Origin: Natronorubrum halophilum
GTDB taxonomy: Archaea > Halobacteriota > Halobacteria > Halobacteriales > Natrialbaceae
Length of the DNA: 64,000 bases
NCBI RefSeq assembly: GCF_003670115.1
Contig: NZ_QQTY01000001.1
Coordinates: 186,001 to 250,000, forward strand
Direction of reading: 5' to 3'
A program made the position numbers and the translations under genes. Of this stretch, positions 7,806-16,259 are shown piece after piece (position 1 is the stretch's first letter; every line of letters starts with the position of its first letter). A model generated the notes under the pieces. It saw only the letters and a program-made list of their open reading frames with translations, was not told the origin of the DNA and did not search any database.

Positions 7806-8813
7806 ATGAAACTCGGGACGGGCCTGTTCACCGCCCAACGGCGGCCCGACGACGATCGCGACTCGAGCGAGCTGTACGACGAGATTCTGACGCTGACCCG
7901 CGAAATCGAAAACGCGGGGCTCGACAGCGCGTGGGTGTCGGAGCACCACTTCGCCGCCGACGGGTATCTCTCCGGGACGATGCCGACCCTGGGGGCGATG
8001 GCCGCCGAGACGACCGCCCTCGAGATCGGCAGCTGCGTCGCGCTCGGCCCGCTGTACGATCCGATTCGTCTCGCGGAGGACGCCGCGACCGTCGACCTGC
8101 TCGCGGACGGACGACTAACGCTCGGGCTGGCGATCGGATCGAATCCGCGGGAGTTCGATGTCTTCGGCGTTCCGCGGGACGAGCGAGCCGATCGCCTCGA
8201 GGATCTCGTCCCCTTCCTCCGGGCCGGCTGGAGCGCGGGCGACCTCGAGTACGACTCGTCGTTTCACGACGTGCCGACGGACGTCTCGATCACGCCCAAG
8301 CCGCCCGGCGAGTCGGTGCCGATCGTGCTCGGCGGCGGCGCGAAACCGGCGGTCCGGCGCGCCGCGCGAACGGCTGACGGCTGGTGTGCCCCGTCATCGC
8401 TCTCCGTCGAGGGCGTCCGCAAGCGCGTCGAGGATATCCGTCGGGTGCGCGAGCAAGAGCGCATTCCGAGCGACTGTACGATCTACGCCCTCCAACACGG
8501 CTGGGTCGGCGACTCCCGCGAGGACGCCTGGGAGACGATGCGCGACGGCTACTTCTACATCCAGCGGCGCTATCAGGAGATCTTCTCCGGCGAGTCCGTC
8601 GACGAACTCGAGGCCGAACGCAAGGCGGAACTGAAAGAACAGGCGATCTTCGGCACCCCGGAACAGGTGGTCGACGAACTCGAGCGCTATCGCGACGCCC
8701 TCGGCGACGAGAGCCACTTCATCTTCCGGACCTACTATCCGGGCGTCGGGACCGACGAACTGATCGACTGCGTCCATCGGCTCGGAAACGACGTCGCTCC
8801 GGAGCTCGAGTGA
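7806..8813 (+). CDS. LLM-class flavin-dependent oxidoreductase (luciferase-like)
   Basis: A 335-residue bacterial-luciferase-fold TIM barrel. Recognisable segments are WVSEHHFAADGYL (the EHH of group-A monooxygenases), LADGRLTLGLAIGSNPREFDVFG, and VPIVLGGGAKPAVRRAA. These enzymes use FMNH2 or F420; haloarchaea have both, so the cofactor is open. A leaderless start at 7806 is supported by the upstream TATA-like box. Its place beside the aromatic degradation genes suggests a catabolic oxygenase or an F420 reductase acting on a CoA or aromatic intermediate, but no substrate can be read from the sequence. Confidence 0.85.
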   Translation: MKLGTGLFTAQRRPDDDRDSSELYDEILTLTREIENAGLDSAWVSEHHFAADGYLSGTMPTLGAMAAETTALEIGSCVALGPLYDPIRLAEDAATVDLLADGRLTLGLAIGSNPREFDVFGVPRDERADRLEDLVPFLRAGWSAGDLEYDSSFHDVPTDVSITPKPPGESVPIVLGGGAKPAVRRAARTADGWCAPSSLSVEGVRKRVEDIRRVREQERIPSDCTIYALQHGWVGDSREDAWETMRDGYFYIQRRYQEIFSGESVDELEAERKAELKEQAIFGTPEQVVDELERYRDALGDESHFIFRTYYPGVGTDELIDCVHRLGNDVAPELE

Positions 8814-8903
8814 GCGAGGTGGCGGTCCGATCTAGACGACGATAACGCGGAGCGGGAGCAGTACGCGACGATAAAAACGGCGTCGAAGGGGACACGACGG
8901 ATG

Positions 8904-9290
8904 TTACCCGGTCTTGTAGACGCCACGGGCGTCCGCGATGTGGGTATCGTCGTCTTCCGCGTAAACGTCGACGTCGACGACGCCGACGTCGCTGCCACAG
9001 CGAACGACGTCCGCTTCCGCGTAGAGGTCGCCCGTTCCGGCCGACAGGTAGTCGATTCGCATGTCGATCGTCGGCACGGGCTGGTCGACCATCGAGACCA
9101 GCGCCGCGCCGCCGACGGTATCCGCGAGCGTGAACGTGACGCCGCCGTGGGCCATCAACTGGTCTTCGTTCCACGAGAGTTCGTCACTCATCTCAAGGCG
9201 GCCCTCGGCGTGGCCGTCGGCGCAGTCGGTCACGTCGATTCCGAGCAGGGATGCGAAAGGCATCCCTTCGAAGAAGGCTTCGATATCCAT
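8904..9290 (-). CDS. PaaI-type hotdog thioesterase
   Basis: A 128-residue single hotdog domain. The signature is the helix-start segment NEDQLMAHGGVTFTLADTVGGAA, with Asn and the HGG turn of the PaaI/YbgC group, followed by the strand IDYLSAGTGDLYAEADVV. The family hydrolyses acyl- or aryl-CoA thioesters; in phenylacetate catabolism PaaI rescues CoA from dead-end ring-hydroxylated CoA esters. It lies 68 bp downstream of the paaK at 9359-10639 on the same strand. It also has its own TATA-like box (about 9313-9321) 24-31 nt before the ATG. Confidence 0.85.
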   Translation of the reverse strand: MDIEAFFEGMPFASLLGIDVTDCADGHAEGRLEMSDELSWNEDQLMAHGGVTFTLADTVGGAALVSMVDQPVPTIDMRIDYLSAGTGDLYAEADVVRCGSDVGVVDVDVYAEDDDTHIADARGVYKTG

Positions 9291-9358
9291 ACCAACAGTG
9301 GCTCACGAAGGGTAATAAATGTGGGAGATGGCACCGACGGACGCGACGCGCGGACCGC

Positions 9359-10639
9359 TCAGCGGTGATCGTAGACTCGTTTGACCTTCCCGACTTCGGT
9401 GCGTTCGATCGTGCCGTACTCGGCTAACTCGAGATCGTCGGGCGTAAACGAGAGCGCGTTCCCCAACCGGTCGAGGATCTCACTTCGAAGTCGGTCCCGG
9501 TCGCCGTCGAACTCGTCTTCCAGTTCGATCGTGAGCTCGAGGCGATCCAGGTTGTCGTCGCGATAGAGGTCGATGCGGTAGTAGGGGGCAACCGCGTCGA
9601 ACTCGAGGACGACGGATTCGATTTGACTCGGATAGCAGTTGACGCCGCGGACGATGAGCAGGTCGTCGGCCCGGCCGGTGACGCCGTCCATGCGCGCCAC
9701 CGTTCGTCCGCACGCGCACTGTTCGGACGTGAGCGTCGTGAGATCGCCAGTGCGGTACCGAAGCACGGGCAGCGCCTCCTTCGTCAGCGACGTCAGGACG
9801 AGTTCGCCCTCTTCGCCTTCGGGAACCGGCTCGCCGGTGTGGGGATCGATCACTTCGGGGTAGAAGTGGTCCTCCCAGATGTGCAATCCCTCCTGGGCCG
9901 CGCATTCGACGGCGACGCCGGGACCGATCAGTTCGGAGAGCCCGTAGTTCTCGTACCCTCTGACGCCGAGTCGCTCCTCGATCGCCTCGCGCATCGGTTC
10001 CGTACAGGGTTCGGCTCCGTAGAGCACCGTCGAGAGCGGGAGTTCGCGCGGATCGACGCCCATCTCTTCGGCCGTCTCGGCAAAGTAGAGGGCGTACGAC
10101 GGCGTACAGCAGAGCGCGTCGCTCTCGAGATCGCGCGCGAGTTCGACCTGCCGCTGGGTGTTACCGCTCCCGGTCGGAATCACCGTCGCGCCGAGCGCCT
10201 CGGCTCCGGCGTGAAACCCCAGCCCGCCCGTGAACAGGCCGTAGCCGTAGGCGTTCTGTACCGTATCGCTCGAGTCGAGTCCCGCCGCGGCCAACGAGCG
10301 GGCCATCACCTCGTTCCACAGCTCGAGGTCGGCGTCGGTGTAGGAAACGATCTTGGGTTTCCCGGTCGTCCCCGAGGAGGCGTGGATCCGCCGGAGTTCG
10401 GCGTCGTCGACGGCGAACAGACCGTCGGGGTACGTCTCGCGGAAGTCGGCTTTCGTCGTAAACGGCAGGGACCGGATGTCCTCGATCGAGTCGACGTCCG
10501 CGGGAGATATCCCGGCGTCGTCGAGCGTCTCGCGGTAGAACGGCACGTTCTCGCGGGCGTACTCGACGATGTCACGAAGTCGGTCCGACTGCAACTCCCG
10601 CAGTTCGTCGCGAGATCTGTGCTGGGTAGTGTCTGCCAT
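9359..10639 (-). CDS. paaK: Phenylacetate-CoA ligase (copy 1)
   Basis: A 426-residue ANL-superfamily adenylate-forming enzyme. The ATP loop SSGTTGKPKI is near residues 88-97. YGAEPCTEPM and NYGLSELIGPGVA form the core, and RADDLLIVRGVNCYPSQIE plus TEVGKVKRVYDHR mark the mobile C-terminal domain with its Lys. It activates phenylacetate with ATP and CoA, the entry step to the Paa pathway. The start was set at 10639 by alignment with the second copy at 19845-21131; an upstream extension adds unlike residues. It follows paaD and its zinc ribbon by about 146 bp. Confidence 0.92.
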   Translation of the reverse strand: MADTTQHRSRDELRELQSDRLRDIVEYARENVPFYRETLDDAGISPADVDSIEDIRSLPFTTKADFRETYPDGLFAVDDAELRRIHASSGTTGKPKIVSYTDADLELWNEVMARSLAAAGLDSSDTVQNAYGYGLFTGGLGFHAGAEALGATVIPTGSGNTQRQVELARDLESDALCCTPSYALYFAETAEEMGVDPRELPLSTVLYGAEPCTEPMREAIEERLGVRGYENYGLSELIGPGVAVECAAQEGLHIWEDHFYPEVIDPHTGEPVPEGEEGELVLTSLTKEALPVLRYRTGDLTTLTSEQCACGRTVARMDGVTGRADDLLIVRGVNCYPSQIESVVLEFDAVAPYYRIDLYRDDNLDRLELTIELEDEFDGDRDRLRSEILDRLGNALSFTPDDLELAEYGTIERTEVGKVKRVYDHR

Positions 10640-10784
10640 GTGCCCGTACTCGAGCCACGGTATCGAGTACCAAAGGTATTGGTTTTTCGCCGGGTTGGCC
10701 GTCAAGTGTCGGCTCCGAGAGCGGTAATCCGTTCGACCGCTCGCCGAACGTCGTCACAACGGAGCGCGACGGCAGGCGGTCGCC

Positions 10785-10955
10785 TCACTCGAACTTTTCG
10801 AACGGCTGGTCGCAACTGTTGCAGTAGTGCATCGACCGACAGAGCGACGGTCCCTTCGGGTGTTCGCGGACGGTATCGGTCGACTCGCAGTAGGGACACT
10901 CGGCACCCGTCGCGTCCCCGCTCGTCGTGACGCTCGGATCGAGAGTCCGTCTCAT
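10785..10955 (-). CDS. PaaD-type zinc-ribbon, encoded as a separate polypeptide
   Basis: A 56-residue protein with four Cys in two pairs, CPYC and CNSC, plus an extra Cys in GPSLCRS, ending CDQPFEKFE. This matches the C-terminal zinc-ribbon tail of bacterial PaaD, which is normally fused to the MIP18 domain. Here it is a separate gene whose ATG overlaps the paaD stop by 4 bases (ATGA, 10952-10955), so translational coupling or a frameshift could still join the two. It probably assists metal-centre assembly or electron transfer to the PaaAC oxygenase (inference). Confidence 0.8.
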   Translation of the reverse strand: MRRTLDPSVTTSGDATGAECPYCESTDTVREHPKGPSLCRSMHYCNSCDQPFEKFE

Positions 10956-11368
10956 ATGCTGAGCCCGAACTCCCGCAGGTCGTCTTTGCCTTGTTCGGTC
11001 ACCATGTCGACGGTCCACTCCGGACTCCAGACGAGTCGCAACGCGGCGTCCTTCACGCCGTCGACGGCGGCGACCGCGTCTTCGACGTCCGTCGTGAGCA
11101 TGTCTCGAGCGGGACACCCCGAGTAGGTGAGCGTCATGTCGACGGTCACGACGCCGTCGTCGACGCCGACGCCATAGATCAGGCCGAGATCGACGATGCT
11201 GATCGGCATCTCCGGGTCTTCGATCCCGTAGAGGGCGTCCCACACGTCGGCCGCGAGGCCGGTCGCGTCGTCGCCGGTCGCGGGGAGGTCGTCGCTCGCC
11301 TCGCCCGCGCGGTAGTCGGTGTACGCACAGGGCGTGGCGTCGGTGTCGTCGGATATGTTGCTACTCAT
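10952..11368 (-). CDS. paaD: PaaD, MIP18-domain component of phenylacetyl-CoA epoxidase
   Basis: A 138-residue protein with an acidic N-terminal extension (about 1-38) and a MIP18/DUF59 domain: VWDALYGIEDPEMPISIVDLGLIY, then TLTYSGCPARDML with the single conserved Cys of SufT/PaaD proteins, then RLVWSPEWTVDMVTEQGK. MIP18 proteins aid Fe-S or diiron cluster maturation, and PaaD is needed for epoxidase function in bacteria. It lies 5 bp after paaC. The zinc-ribbon half of bacterial PaaD is absent here and encoded next door. Confidence 0.9.
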   Translation of the reverse strand: MSSNISDDTDATPCAYTDYRAGEASDDLPATGDDATGLAADVWDALYGIEDPEMPISIVDLGLIYGVGVDDGVVTVDMTLTYSGCPARDMLTTDVEDAVAAVDGVKDAALRLVWSPEWTVDMVTEQGKDDLREFGLSI

Positions 11369-11373
11369 TACGG

Positions 11374-12246
11374 TTACTCCGGTTTGTCCATGATTCTGGT
11401 CGTCTCAGTGCGCCCGAGGTCGCTGTAGGTGTGCGTGAACTCGTCGTAGAGGTCGACCCACGCGTCCGTGTGGGTGCCGTCGCGACCGCGCTCCTCGGGG
11501 AGCATTTCCTCGGTCACTTCGAACTCGAACTCGTCGTCTTCGTCGTCCACCCGGCCGTCCACCGGCACCTCGAGGCCGAGCGACTCGAGGTACGGAACGA
11601 CGATCGAGAGCCACTCCTCGCCCATCTCCTCGAGGGTCGCGTCGCGGAGGCCGAGGTCGACGATGTCTTCCTCGACATCGTGATCGACGGGCTCGAACAA
11701 GGTGAGTGCGTGCGGGAACAGCCGATCGAGTGCCTTCTGGAGGCGCTCGTGACTCTCGCCCTCGTCGGCGAGCCGTTCGAGCCAATTCTGGGCGTGCTCG
11801 AGGTGGTACTCCTCCTCACTCTGGATCTTGCCGACGCGATCGGCGATCTTCGGGTGGGTGGAGTCGACGAGCGCCTCGAGTCGGATCTCTTCGGCGACGT
11901 CGTACAGGTACGACCGGAGGATCGCGTCGGCCCAGTTACCCTCCTCGAAGGGCAGTTCGACGAGCGTGCTGTGCCGGAAGTCCGCGGGATCGCGCTCGTA
12001 CACCAACTCCCGCTCCTCGAGGCCGACGTCGCCGAGGACGTCGTACCACAGGCGGGCGTGGCCGAGTTCGTCCTGGGCGATGTTCGCCAGCGCGAGGTCG
12101 GACTCGAGGCTCGGCGCGCGCACTTGCCATTCGGTGTAGCGCTCGGCCAGCACGAACTCGTCGTCGGCCAGCCGTTTCAGCAGCGTCTCGAGGGCGACCC
12201 GCTCGCGCTCGTTCAGTTCCTCGGGGTTCTCGAGGTTCGTCGCCAT
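11374..12246 (-). CDS. paaC: PaaC, structural subunit of phenylacetyl-CoA epoxidase
   Basis: A 290-residue ferritin-like helical protein (ETLLKRLADDEFVLAERYTEWQVRAPSLESDLALANIAQDELGHARLWY...). It keeps the ferritin-fold look of PaaA with DELGHA. In characterised systems PaaC pairs with PaaA in a PaaAC heterodimer but does not bind iron. The C-terminal 60 residues are strongly acidic, typical of haloarchaeal adaptation. The start codon shares one base with the paaB stop (TGATG at 12244-12248), so it is tightly coupled. Confidence 0.92.
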   Translation of the reverse strand: MATNLENPEELNERERVALETLLKRLADDEFVLAERYTEWQVRAPSLESDLALANIAQDELGHARLWYDVLGDVGLEERELVYERDPADFRHSTLVELPFEEGNWADAILRSYLYDVAEEIRLEALVDSTHPKIADRVGKIQSEEEYHLEHAQNWLERLADEGESHERLQKALDRLFPHALTLFEPVDHDVEEDIVDLGLRDATLEEMGEEWLSIVVPYLESLGLEVPVDGRVDDEDDEFEFEVTEEMLPEERGRDGTHTDAWVDLYDEFTHTYSDLGRTETTRIMDKPE

Positions 12247-12563
12247 CAGTCGTCACCCCGCTGTCTCTCGGCGGTCGCCTGCTCGCCTTCGGATTCGACG
12301 ACCTCGCGGGCGTCCTGGCCGGTCGTGTTGTACGCCGTCGCCCAGCGGTAGGCCTTGTCGGTCGTGCCGCCGAACGCGACGTCCTCGCTGTCGATCTCGC
12401 CGACCTCGTCCCGCGGGACGACCCAGAGGCTGTTGGTCGGCTTGCGTCGGCCGTGCTGGATGGCGGCGAACTGCTTTGCCATCTCGCGGTCCGGCGCGTG
12501 GACGTTGCCGCAGTGGGTGTGGTAGCCGCCGGTTTTCTCCTGACGGAAGACTTCCCAGATCAT
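12246..12563 (-). CDS. paaB: PaaB, small subunit of phenylacetyl-CoA epoxidase
   Basis: A 105-residue protein starting MIWEVFRQEKTGGYHTHCGN and containing the PaaB hallmarks EMAKQFAAIQHGRRKPTNSLWVVPRDEV. PaaB bridges PaaAC heterodimers in the E. coli complex. It begins 2 bp after the paaA stop and overlaps paaC by one base, so paaA-B-C-D-zinc ribbon form one operon read leftward. Confidence 0.93.
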   Translation of the reverse strand: MIWEVFRQEKTGGYHTHCGNVHAPDREMAKQFAAIQHGRRKPTNSLWVVPRDEVGEIDSEDVAFGGTTDKAYRWATAYNTTGQDAREVVESEGEQATAERQRGDD

Positions 12564-12565
12564 GA

Positions 12566-13507
12566 TCAGTCGGCCGCCTGCGGCGCGTGGCCGCCGGCGG
12601 CGGTGGCGTCGCTCTCGATCGTGTCGCGGACCCACTGGACGGCCTCCTGTGCGGCCTTGCGGCCGTTGATCTGGCCGAGCCCGGGTTCGTAATCGTTCTT
12701 CGCGATCGTGAAGAACTCGTCCCAGTCGAGGTCGCCCTCTTCGACCTCGTAGGTGCCGTCGTCGCGCTCGCGGATGCGTGGCTCGTCGGGGATCTCGAGG
12801 CCGTACTTTCGCGCTTTGGGGATGTACTGATCAAGGAAGGCGTTGCGAAGTTCGTCGTTGGACTGCTGTTTCAGGCCGACGGCCGACGCGAAGTCGTGGT
12901 GCGTGCTCTTGTCGTCGGTCGGGCCGAAGAACTGGATGATTCGGGGCCACCACTCCTCGAAAGCGTCCTGGGTCATCTCCTGTTCTTTTTTCGATCCCGA
13001 CATGAGTTCCCGGAGGATGTCCTCGCCGTGTTTGACGTGGAACCCTTCCTCGAAGCACACCTTGTCCATCGCGTGGGCGTAGGGTTCCCAACTCGTCCGT
13101 CGGAGCGTCGCCTGCCGGCGCATCGCGGCCCCGTCGACGAAGAAGGCGATCATCGGCGTCTCGACCCACTCCTCCATGGGGTAGTGAAAGCAGTTGAGGA
13201 ACTTCCCGTCGCCATTGGCGAGGTCGTCCAGCATCTCCTCGCGGGTCTTGATGCCCAGCGACTCCGCGGCGCGGTAGAGCAACTGCCCGTGGCCGATCTC
13301 GTCCTGAACCTTCGCGGAGCACGCCAGTTTTCGGTCGATACTCGGGGCTTGCCGGATGAACGGACGCTCCAGGTACGCGCCCATGATCTCGCTGTTCGCG
13401 TGGAACTCGATCATCCGAGTCGCCGCCTTCCGGTACTCCTCGGGAAGGTCGTCGGCGGGGCTGAACTCCCGGGGCCCCGCTCGGTCTTTGACTGTGTCCA
13501 GATCCAT
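12566..13507 (-). CDS. paaA: PaaA, catalytic diiron subunit of phenylacetyl-CoA epoxidase
   Basis: A 313-residue ferritin-like oxygenase. Likely diiron ligands are visible as Glu40 (HANSEIMG), Glu70 and His73 (QDEIGHGQ), and Glu154/His157 (EEGFHVKHG). The complex epoxidises the ring of phenylacetyl-CoA with O2 and reductant. This is the first gene of the operon. TTATATGG at 13553-13560 (reverse strand) lies 46-53 nt upstream, leaving room for a short leader that contains a GGATGA Shine-Dalgarno-like stretch. It is divergent from the regulator at 13608. Confidence 0.94.
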   Translation of the reverse strand: MDLDTVKDRAGPREFSPADDLPEEYRKAATRMIEFHANSEIMGAYLERPFIRQAPSIDRKLACSAKVQDEIGHGQLLYRAAESLGIKTREEMLDDLANGDGKFLNCFHYPMEEWVETPMIAFFVDGAAMRRQATLRRTSWEPYAHAMDKVCFEEGFHVKHGEDILRELMSGSKKEQEMTQDAFEEWWPRIIQFFGPTDDKSTHHDFASAVGLKQQSNDELRNAFLDQYIPKARKYGLEIPDEPRIRERDDGTYEVEEGDLDWDEFFTIAKNDYEPGLGQINGRKAAQEAVQWVRDTIESDATAAGGHAPQAAD

Positions 13508-13607
13508 TGTTTCATCCGAATGAACGGTGGATACGCCCTTAGGGGTTAACCGCCATATAACGAGGTTTTAAATAGTGGTGGCTGGTAACGAGGACCATAT
13601 ACGCCGT
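13508..13607. promoter_or_regulatory. Divergent promoter between paaA and its likely regulator
   Basis: A 100-bp AT-richer gap. On the reverse strand TTATATGG (13553-13560) fits as the paaA TATA box. On the forward strand TTTTAAATAG (about 13566-13575) fits as the regulator TATA box. The two boxes are back to back within 25 bp, so one bound regulator could control both directions. Confidence 0.6.
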
Positions 13608-14246
13608 ATGATCGACGAATGTCTCGCGGTCGAATTCCGGGTTCAGAACGACGATTGCCCGCTTTCGGAGGCGACACGAGCGGTCGACGTCGAGATCGGT
13701 GCCCAGCCGCCACAACACCGCAGCGACGGCTACGATCTCCTCCAGTTCGGGTCGCCGAAGAGCGACCGGCTCACGCGCATCCTCGACGACGACGATCGGA
13801 TCTCGTACCTGCACGTCTCGAAAACCGACGGTCGCTACCGGTATCGCTGTCTGTCCAAGGAGCCGTGCGTCGTCCACCGACTGATCGACGGCGGCCTCAT
13901 CGTCGAGACGCTGCGGTACCGCGACGGCGCGGCGATGATCTTCGGCGCGGTGGTCGGCCGCGACGTCCTCAAAGGCGTCATGGAGGCGGCCGGCGAAACC
14001 GTCGGGGTCAAACTCGAGCGCGTGTACCCCCTCCAGTCCGAAGCGAAGGAATCGCCCAGCCATCGGTGGGATCTCACGCCGGCCCAGGAGGAGTGCATCC
14101 GCGCGGCCCTCGAACTGGGCTACTTCTCGATTCCGCGAGAGACCACGTCGGAGGCGGTCGCCGACGAACTCGGCATCAGCAAATCGGCGTTTCTCGAGCG
14201 ACTCCGTCGCGGCGAGGCGGCCCTGTTCCGACAGCTATTCAGCTAG
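13608..14246 (+). CDS. Bat-type (bacterio-opsin activator) HTH regulator
   Basis: A 212-residue protein from the ATG at 13608. The N-terminal 150 residues resemble the ligand-sensing half of haloarchaeal Bat-like regulators. The C-terminal HTH_10 domain is WDLTPAQEECIRAALELGYFSIPRETTSEAVADELGISKSAFLERLRRGEAALF. It is divergent from paaABCD and upstream of a hotdog thioesterase, so it is the best candidate for the phenylacetate regulator. A GTG at 13575 would add 11 residues but lies inside the TATA region. Confidence 0.8.
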   Translation: MIDECLAVEFRVQNDDCPLSEATRAVDVEIGAQPPQHRSDGYDLLQFGSPKSDRLTRILDDDDRISYLHVSKTDGRYRYRCLSKEPCVVHRLIDGGLIVETLRYRDGAAMIFGAVVGRDVLKGVMEAAGETVGVKLERVYPLQSEAKESPSHRWDLTPAQEECIRAALELGYFSIPRETTSEAVADELGISKSAFLERLRRGEAALFRQLFS

Positions 14247-14295
14247 CGTGTCGGCTCCGACAGATACTTTTACTCGCAGGGAGGTGTGGTATCGC

Positions 14296-14688
14296 ATGGC
14301 AGACACCGAGACCGTTCGACGGCGCATCGAGAGCGACGCCTACTGCGAGACGCTCGGGATCGACCTCGTCTCCCTCGAGCAGGGTTTCGCGGAGACCAGC
14401 CTCGAGGTCACCGACGACCTGACGAACTTTCACGGGACGCCCCACGGCGGAGCGATCTACTCGCTCGCCGACGCGGCCTTCGCCGCCGCCTCGAACGCCG
14501 AGGGTGAGACGGCGGTCGCACTCGAGACGAACATCTCGTATCTCGAGGCCGTCGACGTCGGGACCGTGCTGACCGCGACGGCCGAGGAGACCCACGGCGG
14601 CGAGCGAACCGCCGAGTACGAAGTCGTCGTCGCCAACGAGGGCGACGACCGGATCGCGACCTTCCGCGGACGGGTGTACAAGCCGTAG
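14296..14688 (+). CDS. PaaI-type hotdog thioesterase
   Basis: A 130-residue hotdog protein with NFHGTPHGGAIYSLADAAFAAASN, the classic PaaI helix with HGG and a following Asp, and TNISYLEAVDVGTVLTATAEETHGG. It probably hydrolyses hydroxyphenylacetyl-CoA or other stalled CoA esters. The ATG at 14296 is preferred over a GTG at 14248 because a TATA-like ACTTTTACT at 14266-14274 sits 26 nt upstream. This is the second of three thioesterases in the island. Confidence 0.88.
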   Translation: MADTETVRRRIESDAYCETLGIDLVSLEQGFAETSLEVTDDLTNFHGTPHGGAIYSLADAAFAAASNAEGETAVALETNISYLEAVDVGTVLTATAEETHGGERTAEYEVVVANEGDDRIATFRGRVYKP

Positions 14689-14739
14689 CGTTCGCGGCGA
14701 ACGAGCGTGAAAAACAGGGCGGACCCGTCGACCCACTCC

Positions 14740-15462
14740 CTACGCGGTGACGCCGAGGTACTTGTCGAGGATCTCCTCGTCGTTTCGGAGCGCTTCGGAG
14801 GTTCCCTCGTAGACGACCTCGCCCTGATTGATGACGTAGTTTCGATCGGCGAGTTCGAGACAGACGTGGACGTTCTGTTCGACCAGCAAGACGGTGATCC
14901 CCCGTTCGTTGAGTTCCCGGACGATGTCCATCACGTCCCGGACGATGTAGGGGGCGAGCCCCTCGGTCGGTTCGTCGAGCAAGATGAGATCGGCGCCGCC
15001 GACGAGGGCGCGAGCGATCGCGAGCATCTGCTGTTCGCCGCCCGACAGCGACGAGCCAGCGTTTCCCGCCCGCGCCTGGAGGTTCTCGAACATCTCGAGC
15101 GCCTCGCCGACCGAGATCGAGTCGCTGTCCGGTGAGCCGCCGTAATCGGCGAGCTCGAGGTTTTCTCGGACGGTTAGCTCAGGGAAGATCTGGCGTCCCT
15201 CCGGGACGAACGCGAGTCCCCGTTTGGCCGTTTCCGTGGCGTCGAGGGCCGAGATATCCTCCCCGCGGTAGCCGATGTGGCCGTTCGTCGGGGTGAGAAT
15301 ACCCATGATCGTCCGGAGCGTCGTCGTCTTGCCCGCACCGTTGCGGCCGACGAGCGAGACGATTTCGCCCTCGTCGATCGACAGGGACAGCTCTCGCAAC
15401 ACCTGCGTCTCGCCGTATCCCGAGTCGATCCCGTCGACGTCGAGCAGCGGGTACGCACTCAT
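14740..15462 (-). CDS. livF: LivF-type ABC transporter ATPase
   Basis: A 240-residue ATPase of the branched-chain-amino-acid/HAAT class. Walker A GRNGAGKTT is at residues 39-47, the signature is SLSGGEQQMLAIARAL, Walker B is ADLILLDEPTEGLAP, and the switch His is in VEQNVH. It lacks the extended insert of LivG, as is usual for LivF. It is the last gene of the importer operon and overlaps livG by 4 bases. Beside the paa genes the cargo is probably an aromatic acid or its precursor (inference). Confidence 0.88.
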   Translation of the reverse strand: MSAYPLLDVDGIDSGYGETQVLRELSLSIDEGEIVSLVGRNGAGKTTTLRTIMGILTPTNGHIGYRGEDISALDATETAKRGLAFVPEGRQIFPELTVRENLELADYGGSPDSDSISVGEALEMFENLQARAGNAGSSLSGGEQQMLAIARALVGGADLILLDEPTEGLAPYIVRDVMDIVRELNERGITVLLVEQNVHVCLELADRNYVINQGEVVYEGTSEALRNDEEILDKYLGVTA

Positions 15463-16259
15463 TCGATCATCCCCCCGAGGTAGGCGTCCTGAACGTCCTC
15501 GTTCCCGGCGATCTCCGCCGGCGCGCCCTCCGCGAGGACTTCGCCCCGATTCAACACGGTGATGCGGTCGGAGAGTTCCATGACGAGTTCGATGTCGTGT
15601 TCGATGAGCAACAGCGTCTGATCGACCAGCACCTCCTCGATCAGGTCGATCGTCGCCCGGGTTTCCTCGACGCTCATGCCCGCCGTCGGTTCGTCGAACA
15701 GGACGAGGTCGGGTTCGGTCGCGAGGACGACGCCGATCTCGAGGCGACGCTTGTCGCCGTAGGGGAGCACGTCCGCCGTCTCGTCGGCGACGTCCGCCAG
15801 CCCGATGCGCTCGAGAACGCGGTCGGTTCGATCGTTCATCCCGTCGTACCGCCCGACCGGTTTGAACAGCGACTCGAGGAAGTTGTACTGGTCGCGGTCG
15901 AACGACTGGGCCGCCAGCCGAACGTTCTCGCGGACGGTGAGTCCGCCGAAGATGTTCGAGATCTGGAACGAGCGGCCGATGCCGCGGCGGACCCGTTCGG
16001 ACGACGAGAGCGACGTGATATCCTCGCCGTCGAAGTGGATCGCGCCCTCGGTGACGGGGAGCGCGCCGGTGATGAGGTTGAACAGCGTGGTCTTGCCGGC
16101 GCCGTTCGGGCCGATGATGCTCCGGAACTCGCCGCGTTCGACCGTCAGATCGATCCGATCCGTCGCGGTGAACTGGCCGAACCGCTTGACCAGGTTTTCC
16201 GTCCGAAGAATCGGTTCTCCTGCGGTTCGCTGTCGCGTTTCGGTCGTTTCCATAGCCAT
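15459..16259 (-). CDS. livG: LivG-type ABC transporter ATPase
   Basis: A 266-residue ATPase with Walker A GPNGAGKTT, the LivG-type RRGIGRSFQISNIFGGLTVRENVRLAAQ segment, Walker B PDLVLFDEPTAGMSVEE and the switch IEHDIELVMELSDRITVLNRG. The signature region reads DVLPYGDKRRLEIG, the usual LivG variant of LSGGQ. It shares one base with the permease stop (TAATG) and overlaps livF by 4 bases, so the cassette is translated as a unit. Confidence 0.88.
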   Translation of the reverse strand: MAMETTETRQRTAGEPILRTENLVKRFGQFTATDRIDLTVERGEFRSIIGPNGAGKTTLFNLITGALPVTEGAIHFDGEDITSLSSSERVRRGIGRSFQISNIFGGLTVRENVRLAAQSFDRDQYNFLESLFKPVGRYDGMNDRTDRVLERIGLADVADETADVLPYGDKRRLEIGVVLATEPDLVLFDEPTAGMSVEETRATIDLIEEVLVDQTLLLIEHDIELVMELSDRITVLNRGEVLAEGAPAEIAGNEDVQDAYLGGMIE

